Both the position numbers and the translations under genes were made by a program. The notes below the pieces were generated by a model. It saw nothing but the letters and a program-made list of their open reading frames with translations. It was not told where the DNA came from and made no database searches. This document shows positions 9,369-17,225 of a stretch of DNA of 64,000 nucleotides, in pieces (position 1 is the stretch's first letter; each line of letters begins with the position of its first letter). Source of the DNA: Synechococcus sp. Tobar12-5m-g (GTDB taxonomy: Bacteria; Cyanobacteriota; Cyanobacteriia; PCC-6307; Cyanobiaceae); NCBI RefSeq assembly GCF_024345415.1, contig NZ_JAGQBB010000001.1, positions 1 to 64,000 on the forward strand, in the 5' to 3' direction.

Positions 9369-10484
9369 ATGGCCCCTGCAACCCAGCGGCGCCTGCCGGT
9401 CACCGTGGTGACCGGCTTTCTGGGCGCCGGCAAGACCACCCTGCTGCGTCACCTGCTCCTCCACAGCGGGCGGCGGCTGGCTGTGATCGTCAATGAGTTC
9501 GGTGAGGTGGGCATCGATGGCGCCCTGCTGCGCGATTGCGGCTTCTGCCCCGAGGAGGAGCTCGAGGGCCGCTTGGTGGAGCTGGCCAACGGCTGCCTCT
9601 GCTGCACCGTCCAGGACGACTTCCTGCCGACCATGCAGACCCTGCTGGCCGCTGCGGATCGGCTCGATGGGATCGTGGTGGAAACCAGCGGCCTGGCCCT
9701 GCCCGAACCGCTCGTGCAGGCCTTCGCCTGGCCCGAGATCCGCAGCCGCACCCGCGTCCATGGGGTGGTGGCGGTGGTCGATGGCGAAGCGGTGGCCCAG
9801 GGAAGCGTGGTGGGCGATCCCGCTTCCCTGGAGCGCCAACGGGCCGCCGACCCCAGCCTCGACCACTTCGATGACCTTGAGGAGCTCTTCGACGAGCAGC
9901 TTGAAGCGGCCGATCTGGTGCTGGTCAGCCGGGCCGACCGGCTCGACGCCGGCCAGTGGGAGGTGGTGCGCGGGCGCATCGAGCGGGCCTGCCGGCCGGG
10001 CACCCAGCTGCTGCCCATCGAGCAGGGCCGCATCTCCCCCGACCTGCTGCTCGGCCTGCAACGCTCCGAGGGCCCTGGCGGGGATGGCAACCCCACCGAC
10101 GACCACGACCACAGCCATGACCACAGCCATGTGCCCATGCAGTCGGTGGCGGTGCGGCTGGAGGGCGACTTCGATCGGAGCCGGCTGGAGGCCGTGCTGC
10201 GCGAGCAGATCGAGCGGCAGGCCATCCTGCGGCTCAAGGGCTGGTTGCAACAACCCGGCAAGAGCCGGCCGCTGCAGATCCAGGCGGTGGGCCTACGGCT
10301 GGATTGCTGGTATGAGGCCCAACCAGAGCAGGTCGGTGGCGGGGCCCGGCCAGCCGCAGCTGGCCTTGAGCTGGTGGCCCTGGGGATGAGGCTGGACCGG
10401 GCCGAGCTGGAGGCCGCCCTGGGATCCACGCTGGCGGTACAAACCGGGGTGGCTCAAACGGTGGCTCAGTCGAGGGGGAACTGA
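9369..10484 (+). CDS. cobW: CobW/COG0523-family metal-chaperone GTPase
   Basis: A 371-residue G3E-family GTPase thought to deliver metal. P-loop GFLGAGKTTLL lies at residues 16-26. The metal-binding CxCC motif is NGCLCC (Cys76, Cys78, Cys79). The switch-like segment is VVETSGLALPEP. The specificity motif reads SRAD at about 188, unlike the usual (N/S)KxD. A His/Asp-rich metal loop (DDHDHSHDHSHVP) spans about 244-256, followed by the CobW C-terminal domain (AILRLKGWL). It follows hupE after 2 bp, under the same riboswitch. Confidence 0.88.
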   Translation: MAPATQRRLPVTVVTGFLGAGKTTLLRHLLLHSGRRLAVIVNEFGEVGIDGALLRDCGFCPEEELEGRLVELANGCLCCTVQDDFLPTMQTLLAAADRLDGIVVETSGLALPEPLVQAFAWPEIRSRTRVHGVVAVVDGEAVAQGSVVGDPASLERQRAADPSLDHFDDLEELFDEQLEAADLVLVSRADRLDAGQWEVVRGRIERACRPGTQLLPIEQGRISPDLLLGLQRSEGPGGDGNPTDDHDHSHDHSHVPMQSVAVRLEGDFDRSRLEAVLREQIERQAILRLKGWLQQPGKSRPLQIQAVGLRLDCWYEAQPEQVGGGARPAAAGLELVALGMRLDRAELEAALGSTLAVQTGVAQTVAQSRGN

Positions 10485-10876
10485 CCCAGGGCGCAGACCT
10501 CACCCCAGCAAAGGGCCTGCTCCTCGGTCCAGCGGCTGGGGACGGGGCTCCAGCGACCGGAGGGCGGCCGCTGCATTTCCACCTTGCCGGTGCCATCATG
10601 GCGGAAATCGATCTGCTGGCCCGGCAGCTCCAGGCTCCAGCGCTGCCCCACCGCCTCGATCCGCATCACGCAGGCCTGCCAGGGCCCCGGAGCAAAGCGG
10701 CAGCGCAAGGGGATCCGTTGCACCTGGGCCACCGCCACGCCGACACCAACACCGCCGCCGCCGCTGACGCCAACCATCAGACCGATGAGCAGCGCGTTGC
10801 CGGCACGCCACAGCCATTCCCGAGCGGCTTCCGGGGCACCTGAGCGAACCACTGCCTGCCGCGCTGCCCGAACCAT
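10466..10876 (-). CDS. Hypothetical membrane-anchored small protein
   Basis: A 136-residue protein of no recognised family. A positively charged start (MVRAARQAVVRSG) is followed by a glycine-rich hydrophobic segment at about 28-52 (LLIGLMVGVSGGGGVGVGVAVA), which could be a signal anchor. The remainder is soluble and contains three Cys residues (CRFAPGPWQACVM, ALCWGEVCALG). Its 3' end overlaps the 3' end of cobW by 19 bp on the opposite strand. It is divergent from purS. Confidence 0.6.
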   Translation of the reverse strand: MVRAARQAVVRSGAPEAAREWLWRAGNALLIGLMVGVSGGGGVGVGVAVAQVQRIPLRCRFAPGPWQACVMRIEAVGQRWSLELPGQQIDFRHDGTGKVEMQRPPSGRWSPVPSRWTEEQALCWGEVCALGQFPLD

Positions 10877-10973
10877 CGCCGGAACCCCCGCTCTCCCACC
10901 TCTTCAAGCTGCTCCGGCGACTCCGGTGCGGCTGGCCGGGCTGGCAAGATTTAACAACCGCGACGCACCGCCC

Positions 10974-11246
10974 GTGCCCCGCTTCCACGCCCGCGTCCTG
11001 GTTCGCCTGAGGCCCTCGGTGCTCGATCCCGCCGGCGAGGCAAGCATGGCCGCTGCCAAACGGCTGGGGGTGGAAGGGCTCGCCAGCCTGCGGATCGGCA
11101 AGGCCATCGAGCTGGAGATCGAGGCCCCGGATGCGGACGCGGCGCGCTCCAGGCTGGAGCTGCTCAGCGAACGGCTGCTCGCCAATCCGGTGATCGAAAA
11201 CTGGACCCTGGAGATGTTGGACCCCGCCACCTCCACGGCGCCATGA
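10974..11246 (+). CDS. purS: Phosphoribosylformylglycinamidine synthase, PurS subunit
   Basis: Small subunit of the PurSQL complex that converts FGAR to FGAM in purine synthesis; it bridges the glutaminase PurQ and the synthetase PurL. From the GTG at 10974 it is 90 residues: [21 protein letters not shown], then [18 protein letters not shown] and the C-terminal [10 protein letters not shown], all typical of PurS. It overlaps purQ by 4 bp (ATGA), indicating coupled translation. Confidence 0.92.
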   Translation: MPRFHARVLVRLRPSVLDPAGEASMAAAKRLGVEGLASLRIGKAIELEIEAPDADAARSRLELLSERLLANPVIENWTLEMLDPATSTAP

Positions 11247-11896
11247 CGATCGGTGTGGCCGTCTTCCCCGGCTCGAACTGCGACCGGGACGTGAAATGGG
11301 CCGCCGAAGGCTGCCTGGGCATCCCCACCCGCTTTCTCTGGCATGAGGAGCGGGATCTGGCCGGTGTTGACGCCGTGGTGTTGCCGGGAGGCTTCAGCTA
11401 CGGGGATTACCTGCGCTGCGGGGCCCTGGCCCGCTTCTCGCCGTTGCTGGAGGAGGTGGTGGCCTTCGCTGCGCGGGGCGGGCCGGTGCTGGGCATCTGC
11501 AACGGATTCCAGGTGCTCACCGAACTGGGCCTGCTGCCTGGAGCCCTCACCCGCAACCGCCACCTTCACTTTCTCTGCGAGCCGGCTGAACTGACGGTGC
11601 AGCCAGGCACCTGCCGCTGGCTAGGCGGCTACGGGGCCGGGGAAACGATCAGCCTGCCGATCGCCCATGGTGAAGGGCGCTACCAGGTGGATGACGTCAC
11701 GCTCCACCGCCTCGAACAGGAGGGGCTGGTGGCCTTGCGTTACCGGCGCAACCCGAACGGCTCGGTGGGCGATGTGGCCGGACTCAGCAACCCCACCGGC
11801 AACGTGCTGGGGCTGATGCCCCATCCCGAGCGGGCCTGTGACCCGCTCACCGGCGGCCTCGATGGCCGCCGGCTGCTGGCCAGCCTGCTCGGCTGA
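11243..11896 (+). CDS. purQ: Phosphoribosylformylglycinamidine synthase, glutaminase subunit
   Basis: Class I glutamine amidotransferase that supplies ammonia to PurL. The 217-residue protein starts [17 protein letters not shown]. It has the oxyanion strand [13 protein letters not shown] and nucleophile elbow [15 protein letters not shown] (catalytic Cys near residue 91). The catalytic His/Glu pair lies in [12 protein letters not shown]. Its ATG overlaps the purS stop. The last codons CTC GGC TGA form the left arm of an inverted repeat shared with the peroxiredoxin gene. Confidence 0.95.
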   Translation: MTIGVAVFPGSNCDRDVKWAAEGCLGIPTRFLWHEERDLAGVDAVVLPGGFSYGDYLRCGALARFSPLLEEVVAFAARGGPVLGICNGFQVLTELGLLPGALTRNRHLHFLCEPAELTVQPGTCRWLGGYGAGETISLPIAHGEGRYQVDDVTLHRLEQEGLVALRYRRNPNGSVGDVAGLSNPTGNVLGLMPHPERACDPLTGGLDGRRLLASLLG

Positions 11897-11907
11897 TCTC
11901 AGCCGAG
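11888..11907. terminator. Inverted repeat spanning both stop codons of convergent purQ and peroxiredoxin genes
   Basis: The 20-bp sequence CTCGGCTGA-TC-TCAGCCGAG is a perfect 9-bp inverted repeat with a 2-bp centre. Each arm encodes Leu-Gly-stop for the gene that runs into it. Only 2 bp separate the two stop codons. It could act as a compact bidirectional terminator or as a 3' stabilising hairpin for both transcripts, although no long T-run follows on either strand. Confidence 0.55.
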
Positions 11908-12501
11908 GGCGGAGAAGAACTCCTTGCTGCCGACCGGATCAGGCTTCATGGTCTGCTCGCCCGGCGTCCAGTTGGCGGGGCACACCTCATCGGGGTGGGC
12001 CAGGGTGTACTGGAAGGCCTGCAGAACCCGCAGGGTTTCATCGACGTTGCGGCCCACCGAGAGGTTGTTGATCGTGGCGTGCTGCACGATGCCCTCGGGA
12101 TCGATGATGAACAGGCCACGGAGGGCGACGCCTGCCTCCGGGTCAAGCACGTTGTAATCGGCGGCGATCGTTTTCTTGAGATCGGCCACCAGGGGGTAGG
12201 CGATGTCACCGAGGCCGCCCTGGTTGCGGTCGGTCTGGATCCAGGCCAGGTGGCTGAACTGGCTGTCGACCGAAACGCCGAGGATTTCGGTGTTGAGGCT
12301 GCTGAAATCGGCGTAGCGGTCGCTGAAGGCGGTGATTTCCGTCGGGCAGACGAAGGTGAAATCCAGGGGGTAGAAGAACAGCACCACGAACTTGCCGCGG
12401 TACTGGGAGAGGGTCACCTCCTTGAATTCCTGATCGACCACGGCGGTGGCGGTGAAGTCCGGGGCCTGCTGACCAACGCGAAGGGAAGCGCTGACGGTCA
12501 T
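11899..12501 (-). CDS. 2-Cys peroxiredoxin (thioredoxin-dependent peroxidase)
   Basis: Reduces hydrogen peroxide and alkyl peroxides in the cytosol. From the ATG at 12501 ([21 protein letters not shown]) it is 200 residues. The peroxidatic Cys52 sits in [13 protein letters not shown] and the resolving Cys174 in [13 protein letters not shown], so this is a typical 2-Cys enzyme. The GGLG segment near residue 95 marks the over-oxidation-sensitive type; the usual C-terminal YF pair is not seen. An upstream in-frame extension to 12564 is non-conserved and was not used. Confidence 0.93.
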   Translation of the reverse strand: MTVSASLRVGQQAPDFTATAVVDQEFKEVTLSQYRGKFVVLFFYPLDFTFVCPTEITAFSDRYADFSSLNTEILGVSVDSQFSHLAWIQTDRNQGGLGDIAYPLVADLKKTIAADYNVLDPEAGVALRGLFIIDPEGIVQHATINNLSVGRNVDETLRVLQAFQYTLAHPDEVCPANWTPGEQTMKPDPVGSKEFFSALG

Positions 12502-12648
12502 AGCGTTGCGAGTGGGGAAGGGGGACAGCTGGGGAGAGAAAGCCGAACTCGGACCGACTTCCACTTACAGCTGATCACAAGTTATCACGGATTCCGGCCT
12601 GAAGTCCGGGTCCTAGGCTCAAGGCTCGATAGAAAACTGACCCCATCA

Positions 12649-12966
12649 ATGCCCTGGGATCCGGCCCTGCTTCGCAAGTTCAACGCCACGGGCCATTTCC
12701 GCCTGCTCAACCAGTTGCGCAGTGAGATCAAGGCCCATCCCCTTCCCCGCCAGAAGGGCGCCCTTCAAGACGATGGCCGCGACGGAGCCGGCACCGGTCC
12801 AATCCAGTTGCGTCCCCAGCCAATGGGCTACAGCCGATCGCGTCGCTCCGGTGGTTATGGAGCACCTGCGGCCGCCTCGGCCGGGTTCAGCCAAGCCCTC
12901 GACAACGGCGGCGAAGGCTCGTCGATGAGCTTCCGGGACCGGCTGAACGCCATCGAGATGCGCTGA
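12649..12966 (+). CDS. Small conserved-looking protein, unknown function
   Basis: A 105-residue protein beginning MPWDPALLRKFNATGHFRLL, followed by NQLRSEIKAHPLPR. It has a basic, Gly/Ser/Arg-rich middle (YSRSRRSGGYG) and ends SFRDRLNAIEMR. The N-terminus resembles a family of small proteins I associate with picocyanobacteria, but I cannot name a function. The ATG follows 147 bp of intergenic sequence after the divergent peroxiredoxin start. No membrane span or metal motif is visible. Confidence 0.6.
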   Translation: MPWDPALLRKFNATGHFRLLNQLRSEIKAHPLPRQKGALQDDGRDGAGTGPIQLRPQPMGYSRSRRSGGYGAPAAASAGFSQALDNGGEGSSMSFRDRLNAIEMR

Positions 12967-13084
12967 TCGAGCTGCGCTGAGGTCCATCGGCCCAACCCGC
13001 CCAAGCCTGACCTCACCCCCAGCCAGCCATGACCTTCCGCAAGACCGCTTCGATCGGCCTGCTGGCCCAGGCGAGCCGATCTCC

Positions 13085-14270
13085 GTGGCGGCCGATCGGC
13101 TCGCCTGGGGAGATCTGGCCGTGTTCATCACCTCGGCCATCGCGATCCTGCCGGTCGCCATCTGGCTGAGCACCGCCACCGAAGAGCTGTCACTGTCGCT
13201 GGGCCCCTCGGTCGGCGCCCTGCTGAACGCCGTGTTCAGCAATGCCACCGAACTGATCATCGCGGTCGTGGCCCTGCGGGCCGGGCTGGTGGACATCGTC
13301 AAGGCCAGCATCACCGGCACGGTGATGGCCAACCTGCTGCTGGCCCTGGGGCTGTCGATGCTGGCCGGTGGTGTCGGCCGCCGTGAACAGGCATTCCAGC
13401 CCGTGGTGGCCCGGGTCAACGGATCTGCCATGACCCTGGCCCTGCTGGCAATCCTGATTCCGAGCGCGTCGGTTCTATCGGCCGGCCGCACGGCGGCCAT
13501 CACCCAGGGGTTCTCCACCTTCGTCGCCTGGGTGCTGCTGCTGGTCTACGGGCTCACCCTGCTGTTCTCGCTGCGCACCCACTGCTCCCTCTACGAGGTG
13601 GCAGAGGCGGACCTGGCCGAGCAGACGGAGGCCCATCCCGGCCAGAGGCCCGCCGCGCTCCCCTGGCTGCTCGTGTTGCTGGCGGCCACGGCGGCCCTCG
13701 CCTACGAGTCGGAACTGTTCGTCGGGGTGGTCGAGACGGTGACCGAGGGCTTCGGTCTCTCGGCCCTGTTCACCGGCGTGGTGCTGTTGCCCCTGCTGGG
13801 GGGCACCGCCGAGTACATCACCGCCGTGTCGCTGGCCCGGAAGGACAAGATGGATCTGGCGGTATCGGTGGTGCTCGGCTCCACCCTGCTGGTGGTGCCG
13901 GTGCTGGTGCTGATCGGTCCCCTGCTCGGCCATCCCCTCGATCTGAGCTTCGACGTCTACGAGCTGGTGGCGGTGATCACCGCGGTGATGATCAGCAACC
14001 TGGGTGACCCTCGACGGCCGCTCAGACTGGCTCGAAGGGGTGTTGCTGCTGGCCGCCTACCTGATCGTGGCGACAGGGTTCTATTTCCAGGCAGGCTGGG
14101 CTGCAAAGCCTTCAACTGTAGTAAAAGCCGCCATCGTGATCGGCTCGGCTCACCGTGCTGCAATGCCGACCGATTCGCCACAGCGCCTGATGGATCGTGG
14201 TGGGATCGCGTCTGACATGGTTTGGGAAAGCCTGGCGGATCCGTCCCCCCCCGTCCGTGACAGGGCTTGA
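13085..14270 (+). pseudogene. Calcium/proton exchanger (CaCA/Cax family), frameshifted
   Basis: The protein read from GTG at 13085 shows the Cax repeats: LLNAVFSNATELIIAVVALR, VKASITGTVMANLLLALG, and LLGGTAEYITAVSLARKDKMDLAVSV. Family members exchange Ca2+ for protons across a membrane. The frame fails at a GGG run (14002-14004): removing one G turns [10 protein letters not shown] into [17 protein letters not shown], the expected last helix, which continues to GFYFQAG in the second frame. The N-terminus may be broken too. An ATG at 13029 opens MTFRKTASIGLLAQ but is out of frame with PISVAADRLAWGD. Either a decayed gene or sequencing errors. Confidence 0.75.
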
Positions 14271-14465
14271 GGGCGTCGCGGTACCGGGCCACATTCTTGG
14301 CTGGCCCTGAGATTCATGCTTGCGGATGCAGTGCCACCTTGAACAGCTCGTCCTGGGTGGTGACGATGTTCTTGGTTTCTGAGCTGTCCTTGGCCTCCTG
14401 CAAAGCCAGGGTGTCGATCAGGATGGCTTGATTCGGGATCGACGCTGCCCGGCCTTTGAGCTCGG
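14250..14465 (-). pseudogene. Fic-family protein fragment with internal stop
   Basis: The minus strand reads [16 protein letters not shown], then [16 protein letters not shown] and [22 protein letters not shown] (14314-14316) follows, then [16 protein letters not shown] in the same frame. This is the N-terminal region of Fic (AMPylation) proteins of the type IPNQ[27 protein letters not shown]. The catalytic HPFxxGNGR part is absent and the upstream end abuts IS21-like sequence. Both the nonsense codon and the truncation show it is dead. It may be the relic of a toxin-antitoxin or effector gene. Confidence 0.65.
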
Positions 14466-14875
14466 CCAAGCCCAAGGCCCTGCTGCATTGCCGCTACCAA
14501 CGCCAGCTGTTTCCCGACCAGCGCTGGTGGGACGTCTGGCAGCACCTGCTGGGCAGCGGCGACCGTGATGCGGCAGCGCGGCCCATGGTCGAGGCCTTGT
14601 ACGTGGCCCCGTTTGAGCTGGTGCTCGCCTTCCTCGAGCAGGCCCATAACCGCCAAAACCTGGCCCTCTCTGGCCTACAGCAGCGCTTCCGCATACCGCC
14701 TAGCCGCAGCGCTCTGACTGATCCCGTCATTCCCCGACACCTGCTGGCCTCCTATGACAGCCTCCTCCCTGGTGCCCCGCTCAGCAGCTGTGGAAGCGGC
14801 GCTGCCGCTGCTGCTCAAACAGCTCAAACTCGCTCGCTTTCGCAGCCACTGGCAGCCGCTCGCTCAGCAGGCTGA
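14456..14875 (+). pseudogene. IS21-family IstA C-terminal remnant
   Basis: The open frame reads [18 protein letters not shown], then GDRDAAARPMVEALYVA and LALSGLQQRFRIP. This resembles the C-terminus of IS21 IstA transposases (pattern ARPMVELLxLA ... LAALxxRF). Everything upstream, including the DDE core, is missing. An IstB-like frame starts inside it at 14754, as expected for the istA-istB overlap. A weaker but consistent assignment. Confidence 0.5.
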
Positions 14876-15089
14876 GACGGAGGGCTGGAGCCCCTGCCAG
14901 TTCCTCCATGCCCTCTGCGAGCAGGAGTGTGACCACCGTCTGGTGGCACGGCGCCAACGGCTGCTGCGCGATGCCCACCTGCCCTGGCAGAAGGGCCTTG
15001 ACGGGTTTGATCAGCAGCAGATCGAGGCCAAGCACTGCCTGCAGTCATGGAAAAAGGATCGGCAGTGGCCGACCTCTTGCAAAAACTGA
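14754..15089 (+). pseudogene. IS21-family IstB N-terminal remnant
   Basis: Starts at ATG 14754 and reads LLLKQLKLARFRSHWQPLAQ, then AETEGWSPCQFLHALCEQE and RRQRLLRDAHLPWQKGLDGF. This is the N-terminal helical domain of the IS21 helper ATPase IstB. The frame ends at 15089 before the Walker A motif, so the ATPase core is absent. The stop falls within the foot of the perfect hairpin at 15087-15126, suggesting a deletion or insertion junction there. Confidence 0.7.
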
Positions 15090-15126
15090 CCTCCTAACTT
15101 GGCAGCTTTGCCAAGTTAGGAGGTCA
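15087..15126 (-). terminator. Perfect 17-bp hairpin with T-run on the minus strand
   Basis: GACCTCCTAACTTGGC at 15088-15103 pairs perfectly with its complement at 15110-15125 around the 6-nt loop AGCTTT; one more T-A pair extends it to 15087-15126. On the minus strand the right foot is followed within a few bases by TTTTT. The stop codon of the small minus-strand membrane gene lies in the stem. It therefore reads as a strong intrinsic terminator for that gene, or as a boundary hairpin of the IS21 relic. Confidence 0.65.
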
Positions 15127-15381
15127 TAACGGCATCAGCACATCCCCGCGATGGGGGACCGGCGGCGGCGCCTGCCCCTTGCGCGCCCGGGGCAGCCAGA
15201 CGGCGAGGCCAAGGCCGGCCAGCTCGAGCACTAACAGATGCCCAGCCAGCAGCGCCACGGCCATGGCAGCAACCGCCAGAATGTGCTCCAGCAGGCCGAT
15301 CACGTCGTCGCCATTGGCCGTGCCGAGGCACCACAACATCACCGAGGCGGAAACCAGCACCAGGGTGAGCCAGATGGGCAT
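15124..15381 (-). CDS. Small hydrophobic protein, unknown
   Basis: From the ATG at 15381 this gives 85 residues: MPIWLTLVLVSASVMLWCLG, a short polar stretch (TANGDDVIG), a second span (LEHILAVAAMAVALLAGHLLVLELAGLGLAVWL), and a basic tail. Two or three membrane spans are predicted by eye. No family is recognised. It sits between the two perfect hairpins (15087-15126 and 15501-15536), one of which ends it. No clear Shine-Dalgarno is visible, and the frame is open further upstream, so the start is uncertain. Confidence 0.4.
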   Translation of the reverse strand: MPIWLTLVLVSASVMLWCLGTANGDDVIGLLEHILAVAAMAVALLAGHLLVLELAGLGLAVWLPRARKGQAPPPVPHRGDVLMPL

Positions 15382-15500
15382 GGGAAAAGGAGTGAAAGAA
15401 AAACGAAACACCATTCTGGTGGATGGACCCACCTGCCATGTGTTCAGTAAGAACATCACGACAAGCGGATTCCCCGGAAGAACCAGACGTACGAACGAAC

Positions 15501-15536
15501 ACCGGATAGATCGTGCCTAGCCACGATCTATCCGGT
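15501..15536. repeat. Perfect 15-bp inverted repeat with 6-nt loop
   Basis: ACCGGATAGATCGTG (15501-15515) and its exact complement (15522-15536) flank the loop CCTAGC. Neither strand shows a following T-run, so terminator function is doubtful. It lies upstream of the small minus-strand membrane gene, and 375 bp separate it from the other perfect hairpin, which also has a 6-nt loop. It could be an operator, an mRNA structure or a mobile-element end. Confidence 0.6.
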
Positions 15537-16200
15537 ATTGGACAAGCCCGGCTGCGCGTTTGACACGCTCTCTATGGTAGATACATCCGCCCAGTCGTCA
15601 GCCCTGATTCAGACTTTTTGCCAGAGAGAACGGCTGGCTGAGCTGCTCCAAGCTGTTGCTACGGATCTGCAGACAGTGTACGCCCACAGCAAAGCACCGC
15701 CTGCTCATCCTGTTGCTGATTGTAGTGCATCAAGTCTAAAGTCGATGCCAGCATGCTATTGGCCTATTGATAGGATCTCCGGCATTCGCTATGGTCAGCA
15801 CGATCGATGCTCATCCAGGAGGAGCCTGCTGGCAATGATCATGATTGGATTTCCGCAATGCTGATAGAGAACTGGAGATCGCTCCAGTGCTGATGTTGGC
15901 TGCGGCACCACGACTGAGCTTCCTAGGCAATCAAGAATTGGTTAGCCGAAATGCCACAGCAGTTTGCTGCGAGCATCTGTATGCATGGAAAGGAATATCT
16001 CTACCATCACAGCCATAAAACAGCCTTTCAGAAGGAGGGGCTTGAGGGTCCGCTATTCGATGGAGCAGATTTTGCCAGGAATCTCGAAAGTGCCTTTTAG
16101 GAGATACAGATAAGTTGCATAAATAAGGCAAGCTCGGCCTAGGGAATGGCTCGAGTCTCACTTGCCTTGGATTGACAGTTATTGAGATGCAGATATGGAT
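15537..16200. other. Non-coding, less GC-rich stretch
   Basis: About 660 bp downstream of the pilin stop (the pilin reads leftward and ends at 16201). Short open frames exist on both strands but show no family resemblance and no plausible ribosome sites. Base composition is visibly less GC-rich than the housekeeping block. I see no tRNA, repeat or clear IS sequence beyond the hairpin at its left edge; it is probably decayed mobile DNA. Confidence 0.4.
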
Positions 16201-16623
16201 TCAGCTAAAGGCGCAGGACAGTGCTCCAGTGGCTGCAATACCCACGGTGACTTTATTGCTGGCTGTTGTGGAGGTATCGGTGAGGCATCGGATTCCAGAT
16301 GCACCGGCGGTGAATGTGGCAACCACGGTGCCAGCAGCATTACTTGGACAAGTAACCACAGAGTTGCCGGCGCTGGTCGGTGCGACACCGATGCCACCGG
16401 ATGCAACAAATGTGGCGCACTCCTTGCCGAGGCCAAGGGCTTCTCCAACCCGGGCTCCAGCCTCAGCGGCGTTGCGAGCCTGCAAATAGAGGGGTAGCGC
16501 CACTGCAGAAAGAATGCCGACGATGGCCACAACGATCATCAGCTCCACCAGGGTGAAGCCTCTGGTCATGGCCTTGCGTTCCCCCAGTTTGTGGAGCAGT
16601 TCAAGCTGAGTCTTGGTGTTCAT
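16201..16623 (-). CDS. Type IV major-type pilin (PilA-like)
   Basis: A 140-residue prepilin. The 22-residue basic leader ends AMTRG and is cleaved before Phe23 of FTLVELMIVVAIVGILSAVALPLYLQARN. This is the class III pilin signature, with Glu at mature position 5. The globular part has four Cys (ECATF, VTCPS, IRCLT, LSCAF) that may form two disulfides, and a Thr/Ala/Gly-rich, low-charge sequence. In cyanobacteria such subunits build pili for motility, DNA uptake or flotation. No assembly gene is nearby; it is isolated within a zone of IS relics. Confidence 0.88.
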   Translation of the reverse strand: MNTKTQLELLHKLGERKAMTRGFTLVELMIVVAIVGILSAVALPLYLQARNAAEAGARVGEALGLGKECATFVASGGIGVAPTSAGNSVVTCPSNAAGTVVATFTAGASGIRCLTDTSTTASNKVTVGIAATGALSCAFS

Positions 16624-16960
16624 GGTGATGTCCCAAAAGAGAAAAGCGTTTCTAGCTTATGACTCAAATGTGCTCAGCCGCCTGCTTCGTGGACCACTGG
16701 AGCGGTGCTGATCGATGCCTGAAGAAAGGGCTAAGCCCCTTGCTCAGCAAGCGTTCTGAACCTGTTGGCACCGCGCGATTCATTCGCTCTACACCTGTTC
16801 AAAATGCTTTTTACGCCCCTGCCCATGCTGAATCCATCAACATCTCAGTTCTCTCTCACCAATGGTTTGGTTTTGATTCACGTCACCATTCAGGGTCGGG
16901 ATGCGCCGCCGCGCGTATGCACCCCTGAGCGCTCAACGCTGAGCGGGCAAAGAAACAGTG
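16624..16960. other. Pilin upstream region, no gene seen
   Basis: About 340 bp upstream of the pilin start (minus strand), relatively AT-rich compared with flanking genes. It presumably holds the pilin promoter, but I could not define convincing -35/-10 elements. Short frames on the plus strand have no recognisable similarity. Confidence 0.35.
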
Positions 16961-17225
16961 CTGCCCTTGCTGCTGAACTCAGGGATCCGGCAGCAGTCAT
17001 GGCATCACACCGCCGCGGTGGTGGGCGATCCAGGCCTGCTCCAGAAACTCCCAGACATCGCGGTCCTGTTGCCGCAGGGTGGTGGTGCCACTGGACAAAC
17101 AGCTGCTGCTGCAGGTCCAGCAGCTCCGCTCCGAATTCGGCGCTGGAGCCCTGTCGCTCAGCGATGGCGGTGCGCTGCAAGGGCAGCCGCGTCGGCAAGC
17201 CAACCGACGAGACCCGTTACTAAGA
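16960..17225 (-). pseudogene. IS66-family transposase C-terminal remnant
   Basis: In one minus-strand frame the text is IAERQGSSAEFGAELLDLQ, then QQLFVQWHHH. In the next frame it continues QDRDVWEFLEQAWIAHHRGGVMP. Together these resemble the C-terminal part of IS66-type (TnpC) transposases, broken by a frameshift around 17080-17110. No start region is present. The assignment rests on motif resemblance only. Confidence 0.45.

Noticed and set aside
15538-15864. A 108-residue plus-strand open frame in the AT-richer island
   Set aside because: No family resemblance, odd composition, no ribosome site; consistent with chance in non-coding sequence.
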